A stretch of DNA of 54,373 nucleotides from Candidatus Kaiserbacteria bacterium RIFCSPLOWO2_01_FULL_45_25 (lineage in GTDB: Bacteria; Patescibacteriota; Minisyncoccia; Phycocordibacterales; UBA918), in assembly GCA_001781415.1 (NCBI GenBank), contig MFLT01000007.1, positions 1-54,373 of the forward strand, in the 5' to 3' direction. The notes under the pieces are model-generated. The model had not been told where the DNA came from, ran no database searches, and was given only the letters and a program-made list of their open reading frames with translations. Both the position numbers and the translations under genes were made by a program. Positions 48,159 through 54,373 of this stretch are shown here, one piece after another. Every line of letters begins with the position of its first letter. Position 1 is the stretch's first letter.

Positions 48159-48359
48159 ATGACAAAAATGTCAGAAATCAGAAAGAAAACTGAAGCGGAA
48201 CTCACAGAGATGGTTTCGGCCGCTCGTGAGACCCTCCGGGCTGAGCGTTTCAAGGATCGATTCAGTCGAAAGGCGAACATCATCCAGAACGCCAAGCGAG
48301 ATGTTGCTCGTGCCCTCACTCTTTTGTCAGCACAGCGACATAATAAAGACGCAAAATAA
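48159..48359 (+). CDS. rpmC: Ribosomal protein uL29
   Basis: 66 residues, helical: 'IRKKTEAELTEMVSAARETL' and 'RDVARALTLLSAQRHN' with the family pattern of two helices. ATG at 48159 or 48168. The stop overlaps the S17 start by one base (TAATG), so the two are coupled. Confidence 0.9.
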   Translation: MTKMSEIRKKTEAELTEMVSAARETLRAERFKDRFSRKANIIQNAKRDVARALTLLSAQRHNKDAK

Positions 48360-48625
48360 TGAGTATGACAACTGAAAACACAACAGTACCAAACCGTCGT
48401 ACACTTCGCGGCACTGTGGTCTCTACAAAGATGCAAGACACTATTACGGTAGCAGTCGAGCGTTACGTACAGCATCCAAAGTACAAGAAGTTCATGCGAC
48501 GCACGAAAAAATTCTTGGTACATGACGCAGGTAACACTGCAAAGGAAGGTGAAGTGGTCGACATTAGAGAAATTCGCCCGATGTCAAAGCGCAAGCATTT
48601 TGAACTCGTAACTAAGACAAAATAG
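48359..48625 (+). CDS. rpsQ: Ribosomal protein uS17
   Basis: 88 residues. 'RRTLRGTVVSTKMQDTITVA' (in outline), 'HPKYKKFMRRTKKFLVHD' and 'GEVVDIREIRPMSKRKHFEL' (in outline). Primary 16S rRNA-binding protein. Tightly packed with L29 and L14. Confidence 0.95.
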   Translation: MSMTTENTTVPNRRTLRGTVVSTKMQDTITVAVERYVQHPKYKKFMRRTKKFLVHDAGNTAKEGEVVDIREIRPMSKRKHFELVTKTK

Positions 48626-48626
48626 T

Positions 48627-48998
48627 ATGATTCAACCACAATCAATCGTTAAGATTACTGACAACTCAGGTGCGAAGGTTGGTCGAGTATTTAAGGTACT
48701 TGGCGGATCAAAGAAGCGTTACGCTGAGCTCGGAGAAATGGTGGTGCTATCTGTACAAACTGCAGAACCTCGTAAGCAAGTAAAGAAGAAGGACGTGGTA
48801 TACGGAGTAGTAGTACGACAGCGAAAGCCGTTTCGTCGTAAGGACGGATCATACGTAAGTTTCGACGACAATGCCGTAGTGCTTATAGACAAGGCAAAGA
48901 AGGAGCCTCGCGCTAACCGCGTGTTTGGTCCGATTCCTCGCGAAATCTCTGAAGCTGGTTATCAGAAAATAGTTTCTCTAGCACCAGAAGTGGTGTAA
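48627..48998 (+). CDS. rplN: Ribosomal protein uL14
   Basis: 123 residues. MIQPQSIVKITDNSGAKVGR; 'VKKKDVVYGVVVRQRKPFRR' and 'FDDNAVVLIDKAKKEPRANR' pieces, and the end 'RVFGPIPREI'. It starts one base after the S17 stop. Confidence 0.97.
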   Translation: MIQPQSIVKITDNSGAKVGRVFKVLGGSKKRYAELGEMVVLSVQTAEPRKQVKKKDVVYGVVVRQRKPFRRKDGSYVSFDDNAVVLIDKAKKEPRANRVFGPIPREISEAGYQKIVSLAPEVV

Positions 48999-49020
48999 GG
49001 AACTACCTAACTATTTCACT

Positions 49021-49332
49021 ATGAAAATCAGAAAAGGAGATACCGTAAAGGTAATTGCCGGAAAAGATAAAGGAAAGACTGGTACAGTACTCACTGTCCT
49101 AGCTGGCACAGAACAAGTAATTATCGAGGGCGTTAATGTTGCTACCAAGCACCAGAAGGGCACTCGTACTCGTTCACAGGGTCAGATTATTGAAAAGAGT
49201 ATGCCACTTCACTCATCAAACGTTGCACTCATGGAGGGTGACAAGACAGTGCGTGTTGGGTATACCTTTGAGGGCGAAGGCGAAAAGCGAAAGAAGGTCC
49301 GAGTCGCTCGTCCAAGTGGTAAGAAAATATAA
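49021..49332 (+). CDS. rplX: Ribosomal protein uL24
   Basis: 103 residues. KOW motif 'RKGDTVKVIAGKDKGKTGTV' (in outline), 'VNVATKHQKGTRTRSQGQII' (in outline). Early assembly protein of the large subunit. Confidence 0.96.
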   Translation: MKIRKGDTVKVIAGKDKGKTGTVLTVLAGTEQVIIEGVNVATKHQKGTRTRSQGQIIEKSMPLHSSNVALMEGDKTVRVGYTFEGEGEKRKKVRVARPSGKKI

Positions 49333-49334
49333 GT

Positions 49335-49868
49335 ATGGAAACTACAACAACACGACTCGGGACTGTCTACGAAACACTGAAAAGTGAGTTCGGTTACAAA
49401 AATGTAATGCAGGCCCCAAAATTAGAAAAGGTAGTGGTTTCAGTTGGTACTGGACGCGTTCAAGATAAGGCGAAAATTGCTCTTATCCAAGATCGTCTCG
49501 CTCGTATCACTGGCCAAAAATCTTCACCACGACCAGCTAAGCAATCAATCGCTTCGTTCAAGTTGCGTGAAGGCGACATCATTGGCTACCAGGTTACTCT
49601 ACGTGGTAAGCGCATGATTCACTTCGTTGATAAGCTCATCCACCTAGCTCTCCCACAGACTCGCGACTTCCGCGGTCTAAAGGTTACAGCTATTGATGAA
49701 ATGGGTAACTACACACTTGGAATCAAAGAACACTCTATTTTCCCAGAATGTGGAGATGAAGATTCAAAAGACGTATTCTCATTTGCAGTTACTTTGGTAA
49801 CTACAGCTAAGACAAAGAAGGAGTCAGAGGCTTTCCTCCGACATATTGGCTTGCCGTTGGTAAAATAA
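49335..49868 (+). CDS. rplE: Ribosomal protein uL5
   Basis: 177 residues. 'YKNVMQAPKLEKVVVSVGTG' (in outline), 'ITGQKSSPRPAKQSIASFKL' (in outline), 'GNYTLGIKEHSIFPE' and an end 'FLRHIGLPLVK'. Binds 5S rRNA. Last gene before the operon break; a family-2 repeat follows. Confidence 0.96.
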   Translation: METTTTRLGTVYETLKSEFGYKNVMQAPKLEKVVVSVGTGRVQDKAKIALIQDRLARITGQKSSPRPAKQSIASFKLREGDIIGYQVTLRGKRMIHFVDKLIHLALPQTRDFRGLKVTAIDEMGNYTLGIKEHSIFPECGDEDSKDVFSFAVTLVTTAKTKKESEAFLRHIGLPLVK

Positions 49869-49930
49869 GTTTTACTTATTTTAGAAAGCAAACAGTTTTG
49901 CTTTCGGCCGAGGAAAGAGACGGAGACATG

Positions 49931-50043
49931 TTTTCGACCCACAGGGAGAAAACGGTCGAGTCCGGGGAGGAAGTTCTTATGAGCGTTAGCGAATTAGAAA
50001 CTTGACCCTGCCGCTACACAAAGAAGTAGTAGAAGCTAAGTAA
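49931..50043 (+). repeat. Family-2 repeat after rplE, with a fusA-like tail
   Basis: TTTTCGACC...GGGAGAAAA (49931-49952, as at 20016-20035), then stem-loop D (49971-50003: AAGTTCTTA/TAGAAACTT around GAGCGTTAGCGAA), then CTTGACCCTG as in stem-loop A, and in-frame AAA GAA GTA GTA GAA GCT AAG TAA (50020-50043), which reads KEVVEAK and resembles the EF-G tail rather than the L5 tail. Confidence 0.65.
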
Positions 50044-50066
50044 CTTCTAATAAAAGCAAAATCAAC

Positions 50067-50098
50067 AAGACCCCGGCGCTTTGCGCCGGGGTCTTATT
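50067..50098 (+). terminator. Terminator after the rplE segment
   Basis: AAGACCCCGGCGC/GCGCCGGGGTCTT, loop TTT. Confidence 0.88.
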
Positions 50099-50100
50099 GA

Positions 50101-50132
50101 TTGACAGAGAGTCGCTAAACTGGTTTTATAGC
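50101..50132 (+). promoter_or_regulatory. Promoter of the 81-residue gene
   Basis: TTGACA at 50101-50106 with TTTATA or TATAGC 18-20 bases downstream; it follows the terminator immediately. Confidence 0.4.
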
Positions 50133-50167
50133 TACGGCGTCTAGTCCTTACTGTTATGGAGGTGTCT

Positions 50168-50413
50168 ATGTCTTTGCCAAAGCGAAACCTCGAGTCCTGT
50201 TCTGCTGGCGGCCGTTCCAATAGAGAGGCCAGAGAAGCAGAGTCAGCCTGGTCCGCCACAGCTGTGGACGATCGGCCTGTCACCAAGCAAGTCCTGCGTG
50301 AAAACGGCAATCGTTTCGTGCAGTTTCCAGACAATTGGCACGAGAAAAATGGTCACAACCCCGCCAAACTGTCTCGCCCTCGTACCTACCCTCGTCGGTC
50401 CAAAAAAGCATGA
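50168..50413 (+). CDS. 81-residue basic protein, unknown
   Basis: MSLPKRNLESCSAGGRSNRE and a basic end 'LSRPRTYPRRSKKA'. GGAGG lies five bases before the ATG at 50168; the ATG at 50156 overlaps that site. It sits alone with promoter and terminator inside the ribosomal operon, between L5 and S14. GC-rich codons. No family recognised. Confidence 0.58.
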   Translation: MSLPKRNLESCSAGGRSNREAREAESAWSATAVDDRPVTKQVLRENGNRFVQFPDNWHEKNGHNPAKLSRPRTYPRRSKKA

Positions 50414-50432
50414 TCCACTCATTCTGGCCCCC

Positions 50433-50464
50433 AAAAGCCCTTCCGTCTCCGGAAGGGCTTTTCT
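50433..50464 (+). terminator. Terminator
   Basis: AAAAGCCCTTCCG/CGGAAGGGCTTTT, loop TCTC. It abuts the S14 promoter. Confidence 0.88.
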
Positions 50465-50465
50465 C

Positions 50466-50493
50466 TTGACTTTGGGCCATATTTTGGTACTGT
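50466..50493 (+). promoter_or_regulatory. Promoter of the S14-SecY segment
   Basis: TTGACT, 16-base spacer, TACTGT with TTTTGG before and AGGCG after. Near-copy of the promoter at 46084. The leader (to 50621) has GTGAGA/TCTCAC and GAGATA...CATGGA/TCCGTG...TATCTC hairpins. Confidence 0.7.
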
Positions 50494-50621
50494 AGGCGAC
50501 AAGGCGTGGCAGTGAGAAATCTCAAAATATCTCACCGTCCGCTGCTCGACCGTAGGTTGGGCGATTATCAAGAGATAAGTCATGGATTCTCCGTGATACT
50601 ATCTCATAACTAATAAATTAC

Positions 50622-50807
50622 GTGGCTCGATCATCAGTAATTGCGCGTTCAACGCGCGAACCAAAATATGCTTGCCAAGTCGTACGACGCTGCAAGCTAT
50701 GTGCACGTAAGCGAGGTTATATGCGAGATTTTGATCTCTGTCGTATTTGCTTCCGCGAACTTGCCCATGAAGGACATATACCAGGAATAAAGAAATCATC
50801 ATGGTAG
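50622..50807 (+). CDS. rpsZ: Ribosomal protein uS14, zinc type
   Basis: 61 residues, GTG start. The zinc ribbon is complete: 'CKLCARKRGYMRDFDLCRIC' with two Cys pairs; the end 'AHEGHIPGIKKSSW' is typical. This short Cys4 form differs from the long zinc-free S14. It overlaps the S8 start by seven bases. Confidence 0.95.
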   Translation: MARSSVIARSTREPKYACQVVRRCKLCARKRGYMRDFDLCRICFRELAHEGHIPGIKKSSW

Positions 50808-51199
50808 GCGATACAATTGGCGATTTCATCATCCGTCTGAAGAATGCGGGAATGGTAGGAAAGAAAGAGGTTTCTGTACCATACTCAAAGCTTCGACATG
50901 CAATCGCAGACAAGCTCGTAGCAGCAGGCTACATTGAGAAAGCAGAACAACAAGGCAAGAAGGACAAGGTTCAAAAGACCCTTGCGGTTACCCTGAAGTA
51001 TGAAGGCGGTAAGCATCGTATCAACGGTGTGAAGCGTGTTTCAAAGCCAGGTCGCCGTTTGTACACAAAGGTCGCAGATATTCACAGAGTTAAGTTCGGT
51101 AACGGGCATATGATTCTTTCTACACCAGCAGGTATCCTCACCAATGAGGAGGCTCGCACCCAAAATGTAGGAGGAGAACAGCTCTTTATCATTTGGTAA
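50801..51199 (+). CDS. rpsH: Ribosomal protein uS8
   Basis: 132 residues. 'DTIGDFIIRLKNAGMVGKKE' (in outline), 'VPYSKLRHAIADKL', and the C-terminal 'ILTNEEARTQNVGGEQLFIIW' region with GG-E-x-L. In E. coli S8 represses the spc operon. It starts inside the S14 gene. Confidence 0.96.
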   Translation: MVGDTIGDFIIRLKNAGMVGKKEVSVPYSKLRHAIADKLVAAGYIEKAEQQGKKDKVQKTLAVTLKYEGGKHRINGVKRVSKPGRRLYTKVADIHRVKFGNGHMILSTPAGILTNEEARTQNVGGEQLFIIW

Positions 51200-51200
51200 T

Positions 51201-51731
51201 ATGAGTAGATTAGGAAAACAACCAGTAACTATTCCAACCGGAGTCACCGTCTCATTTGAGAACGGCCTACTTACTGTAGCCGGACCAAAAGGAACACTTA
51301 CTCGTGCGATTAAGTCAGACGTAACCATCAGCATTGCTGAACAACAAGTAACTCTTACTCCAGGTACTACTCCAGATGCTCCAGCTTTGTGGGGAACTTA
51401 TGCGGCGCACGTGCGCAACATGATTAAGGGAGTAACTGAAGGTTTTACTAAGGTTCTAGATATCGAAGGAGTTGGATATCGTGCTGAAGTAAAGGGAAGT
51501 ACTCTCGTTCTAAACGTAGGATTTTCACACCCAGTACCACTAGACATCCCAGCTGGCGTAACAGCGTTAGTAGAGAAATCTGCTATCACTTTGACTGCCG
51601 CTGATAAGGATCTCCTTGGACAATTTGCTGCTAACGTCCGCAAGGTACGTAAGCCAGAACCATACAAGGGTAAGGGTATTCGGTATCGAGGTGAGTACAT
51701 TATTCGCAAACAAGGTAAAAAGGCTGCGTAG
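51201..51731 (+). CDS. rplF: Ribosomal protein uL6
   Basis: 176 residues. MSRLGKQPVTIPTGVTVSFE and the C-terminal 'RKPEPYKGKGIRYRGEYIIR' (in outline) are typical. Large-subunit protein near the factor-binding site. Confidence 0.96.
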   Translation: MSRLGKQPVTIPTGVTVSFENGLLTVAGPKGTLTRAIKSDVTISIAEQQVTLTPGTTPDAPALWGTYAAHVRNMIKGVTEGFTKVLDIEGVGYRAEVKGSTLVLNVGFSHPVPLDIPAGVTALVEKSAITLTAADKDLLGQFAANVRKVRKPEPYKGKGIRYRGEYIIRKQGKKAA

Positions 51732-51752
51732 GCCCGTAATTCAAACTGAAAT

Positions 51753-52103
51753 ATGGAAAAAACACAGTACAAACAAACAAAGCGGGTGTCTCGACACAAT
51801 CGCATTCGTGCAAAGGTGTCTGGTACAGCTACGCGACCTCGTCTTGCTATCTTCCGCAGTAATCGCTTCGTATATGCGCAGCTTATTGATGACGTGGCAG
51901 GTAAGACCTTGGCGTGCGTAGACTCTCGAACTGAAAAGGGAGCAACTCTTACAGAGCGAGCTATGGCGGTTGGAACTGCAATTGCAGGAAAGGCTACCAA
52001 GCTTGGTATCACCGAAGTGGTCTTTGACCGCGGCGGATTCCGTTACCAAGGAAACATTGCAGCACTAGCTGATGCAGCGCGTGCAGCAGGTCTTAAATTC
52101 TAG
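51753..52103 (+). CDS. rplR: Ribosomal protein uL18
   Basis: 116 residues. '[20 protein letters not shown]' (in outline), '[15 protein letters not shown]' and '[20 protein letters not shown]'. Binds 5S rRNA with L5. Confidence 0.96.
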   Translation: MEKTQYKQTKRVSRHNRIRAKVSGTATRPRLAIFRSNRFVYAQLIDDVAGKTLACVDSRTEKGATLTERAMAVGTAIAGKATKLGITEVVFDRGGFRYQGNIAALADAARAAGLKF

Positions 52104-52133
52104 GCCTAAATTATTTACTCTAAACATTCAATA

Positions 52134-52796
52134 ATGTCAGAAACAAAACAGCAGGAAGCTACAACTGGTTCAACACCAGAAGCTGAAGTGTCAGCAATGA
52201 CACCTTCTACCGATGCACCCGCTGTGTCTGAATCAGAAGCAACTGTACCGGGAGCGGCTACAGGAGCAACTGACGGACGCGGTCGTGGAGCACGAAGTCA
52301 AGGAGCAAACGATCGTCGCAACCAACGTCGTCCACGTCGTGGCGGCCGTCCAGAGCGAGTTCGTCCAGAATTTGACCAAAAGATTATCTCTATCCGTCGC
52401 GTAACTCGTGTTATGGCCGGAGGACGACGATTTAGTTTTTCTGTAGCAATGGTTATCGGTGACAAGCGTGGCAAGGTTGGAGTTGGAATCGGCAAGGCCG
52501 GCGACACACAACTTGCTATTGAAAAAGCCGTTCGTGATGCTAAGAAGAACATGATCACCGTATCAATGAACAAGGAAGGACACATTCCACATGACGTACA
52601 CACAAAGTACGCTTCAAGTGAGGTAATGATGATGCCAGCCCCAGGTCGTGGACTTGTAGCCGGTTCATCAGTTCGTACTGTTCTTGAACACGCTGGAGTA
52701 AAGGACGTTACAGCGAAGATTTTCTCTCGCAGTAAGAACAAACTTAACAATGCCCGCGCTGCCGTCGAAGCGCTTAAGCAACTAAAGAAAAACTAG
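52134..52796 (+). CDS. rpsE: Ribosomal protein uS5 with long N-terminal extension
   Basis: 220 residues. The first about 75 residues are an acidic Ser/Thr/Pro part followed by an Arg/Gly-rich stretch ('GRGARSQGANDRRNQRRPRR'), absent from E. coli S5. The S5 core begins at 'QKIISIRRVTRVMAGGRRF' and includes 'GDKRGKVGVGIGKAGD' and 'GRGLVAGSSVRTVLEHAGV'. L30 does not follow: L15 starts one base after the stop. Confidence 0.95.
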   Translation: MSETKQQEATTGSTPEAEVSAMTPSTDAPAVSESEATVPGAATGATDGRGRGARSQGANDRRNQRRPRRGGRPERVRPEFDQKIISIRRVTRVMAGGRRFSFSVAMVIGDKRGKVGVGIGKAGDTQLAIEKAVRDAKKNMITVSMNKEGHIPHDVHTKYASSEVMMMPAPGRGLVAGSSVRTVLEHAGVKDVTAKIFSRSKNKLNNARAAVEALKQLKKN

Positions 52797-52797
52797 T

Positions 52798-53247
52798 ATG
52801 CAGCTACATGAACTAAAACCAACAGTTGTTCGAAAGACAGCTAAGCGCATCGGTCGCGGTGGTAAGCGTGGTAAGACATCTGGTCGTGGAGGAAAGGGTC
52901 AAACAGCCCGAACTGGTAACAGTACTCGTCCAGAAATGCGTGACTTCATCAAGAAGCTTCCAAAGCTTCGTGGACACGGTAAGAACCGTTCTCGAACAGT
53001 GAACGGTGAACGAGAAGCAATCTTCCCAGTAAACCTAACTCGTCTCGAGTCAGTATTTACCGCTGGAGACGTTGTTTCTCCAAAGACCTTGGTCAGTAAG
53101 GGAGTGGTCGCTATGGCCAGTAAGAAGGTTCCACTAGTAAAGATTCTTGCTACTGGTGACATTACTAAGAAATTGACTATTGAGGGATGTCAGGTTTCAA
53201 AGGCGGCGCAAGCCAAAATTGAAGCAGCTGGCGGAAAAGTCTCTTAA
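52798..53247 (+). CDS. rplO: Ribosomal protein uL15
   Basis: 149 residues. MQLHELKPTVVRKTAKRIGR, then 'RGGKRGKTSGRGGKGQTART' (in outline) and C-terminal 'KKLTIEGCQVSKAAQAKIEA'. The gene for L30 is missing upstream, as in other CPR bacteria. Confidence 0.96.
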   Translation: MQLHELKPTVVRKTAKRIGRGGKRGKTSGRGGKGQTARTGNSTRPEMRDFIKKLPKLRGHGKNRSRTVNGEREAIFPVNLTRLESVFTAGDVVSPKTLVSKGVVAMASKKVPLVKILATGDITKKLTIEGCQVSKAAQAKIEAAGGKVS

Positions 53248-53267
53248 TAGGTAGTATTGAGTCACAT

Positions 53268-54373
53268 ATGCAAAAATTCTTTCACAAGCTGACTCTTATC
53301 TTTACCGAGCCGGCGATTCGAAATCGTATCCTCTTTGTTCTTGCAGCGTTGGTAGTTTTCCGAATGTTGGCAGCAATTCCAATTCCAGGCGTGGATGAAA
53401 CTGTTTTGCAGCAATTCTTCACCAACAATGAATTCTTGGGATTGCTAAACATCTTCTCTGGAGGTGGACTCGCTAATCTCTCTATCGTGATGCTTGGTGT
53501 AGGGCCGTTTATTACAGCCTCTATCATCATGCAGCTTATGACAGTGATGTCACCAAAGCTCAAGAGCATGTACACCGAAGAAGGTGAGGCTGGTCGCGCT
53601 AAGTTCACTCAATATGGGCGAATGCTTACGCTACCACTAGCTACTCTTCAGGGATTTGGATTTCTCTCACTCTTACAGAGTCAGGGAGTTATCTCGGGGC
53701 TCACAACGTTTGATTTCATCGTCAACGTAGTCCTCATTGTGGCTGGTTCTATCCTCCTCATGTGGATTGGAGAATTGGTTACTGAGTATGGTATCGGTAA
53801 CGGTGTGTCGATCATTATCTTCTCTGGTATCGTGGCAACACTACCAACGACAATTGGTCAACTCTTCTATACCTTTGATCCATCACAGCTTCCTCTGTAC
53901 ATTGGATTTGCCTTTGTAGCTTTGGCTATCATCTACGCAGTTATCTTTATGACAGAAGCGGAGCGTCCAGTACCAATTACTTACGCTAAGCAAAGTCGAG
54001 GAGGAGCAACGTATGGAGCCAGTTCTTCATACCTACCACTTCGTCTCAACCAAGCTGGAGTTATTCCAATCATCTTTGCGCTTTCGATTCTTCTATTGCC
54101 TCAGATGGTGCTTAATATCCTCACAGCGTTTGACCTACCATGGGTAGCCGGAGCCAACCAGACGGTTACCGAGCTCTTGAGTAATCAGTACCTATACGGT
54201 TCTGTCTACTTCCTCTTGGTATTCCTCTTTACCTTCTTCTACACAGCGGTAACGTTTGACCCAGATGCCATTGCTAAGAATTTACAACGAAATGGTTCGT
54301 TTATCCCAGGCATTCGCCCAGGAGCGCACACTTCAGAGTACCTTGGCAGTCTCATCACCCGACTTACCCTCGT
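53268..54373 (+). CDS. secY: Protein translocase subunit SecY (partial)
   Basis: About 368 residues are visible and the frame is open at the right edge. 'FTEPAIRNRILFVLAALVVF' (in outline), 'IPIPGVDETVLQQFF', 'IFSGGGLANLSIVMLGVGPF', 'ITEYGIGNGVSIIIF'-type and 'RRGATYG'-type segments match SecY, with membrane helices in the usual order. It forms the Sec channel. It lies 20 bases after rplO, the normal place. No SD site. Confidence 0.95.
   Translation, partial: MQKFFHKLTLIFTEPAIRNRILFVLAALVVFRMLAAIPIPGVDETVLQQFFTNNEFLGLLNIFSGGGLANLSIVMLGVGPFITASIIMQLMTVMSPKLKSMYTEEGEAGRAKFTQYGRMLTLPLATLQGFGFLSLLQSQGVISGLTTFDFIVNVVLIVAGSILLMWIGELVTEYGIGNGVSIIIFSGIVATLPTTIGQLFYTFDPSQLPLYIGFAFVALAIIYAVIFMTEAERPVPITYAKQSRGGATYGASSSYLPLRLNQAGVIPIIFALSILLLPQMVLNILTAFDLPWVAGANQTVTELLSNQYLYGSVYFLLVFLFTFFYTAVTFDPDAIAKNLQRNGSFIPGIRPGAHTSEYLGSLITRLTL

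Noticed and set aside
49890..50012. RNase P RNA or tmRNA fragment (GAGGAAAG, CCGGGG)
   Set aside because: Only short matches. The region repeats in parts elsewhere and lacks the conserved cores of either RNA.
1..54373. CRISPR arrays, rRNA or tRNA genes, intact IS transposases, prophage genes, toxin-antitoxin pairs
   Set aside because: Looked for on both strands; no regularly spaced repeats with spacers, no convincing cloverleaf, no transposase, integrase or phage structural motif was seen.

Overview
The window looks like a chromosomal segment of a Candidate Phyla Radiation (Patescibacteria) bacterium, most likely Parcubacteria-like. The main evidence is a str-S10-spc ribosomal gene supercluster with no gene for uL30 between S5 and L15, an S10 gene placed after tuf, a zinc-type S14, a ComEC channel split from its hydrolase domain, few biosynthetic genes, and core genes that start with no Shine-Dalgarno (SD) site, often a few bases after a -10 box. 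The exact lineage cannot be fixed from this sequence alone.

Layout. 1-6.6 kb: a RecJ-like gene end, small unknown genes, a RNase H-like protein without its active site, ComEC channel, superoxide dismutase, a YjdF-like membrane protein, the separate ComEC-type metallo-beta-lactamase and ribosomal protein L28. 6.7-8.65 kb: M50 protease, S12, S7. 8.8-17.5 kb: cargo (small membrane proteins, GH15-like glycosidase, Gmad2 protein, MazG-like protein, ABC-F ATPase, GFA-family protein, AlkC glycosylase, TVP38 protein). 17.7-23.1 kb: fusA, one small gene, tuf, S10. 23.3-30.6 kb: an AT-rich operon encoding ATP-grasp ligase, methyltransferase, YcaO cyclodehydratase, SagB-type dehydrogenase, a glycine-rich membrane protein and a TolB-like propeller; this is a candidate azole-forming RiPP-like system with no recognisable precursor gene. 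30.6-36.5 kb: exported proteins, one with a thrombospondin type 1 repeat. 36.6-39.4 kb: L3-L4-L23-L2. 39.4-46.3 kb: about 0.7 kb of noncoding repeats, then an ECF sigma/anti-sigma/DUF4349 region and a set of short exported Cys-motif proteins in look-alike promoter-gene-terminator cassettes. 46.3-54.4 kb: S19 through SecY, broken once after L5.

Two noncoding repeat families stand out. Family 1 (six copies, about 122-128 bp, one 196 bp) folds along its whole length into a hairpin whose arms differ between copies but pair within each copy; three copies overlap the stop codon of the preceding gene. Family 2 is a set of stem-loops with a GAGCG-N-AGCGAA-type loop, found only after fusA, rplB and rplE. 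After fusA it comes with three extra synonymous-variant copies of the EF-G C-terminal codons, as if the 3' end of fusA had been displaced several times. Every break in the ribosomal supercluster carries one of these families just downstream of the translation gene, and two of the downstream segments restart from near-identical promoters.

Two gene populations coexist. Core genes lack SD sites and often look leaderless. Short orphan genes have strong SD sites, structured leaders, tight terminators and different codon use, which suggests cassettes of separate origin or a second expression class.
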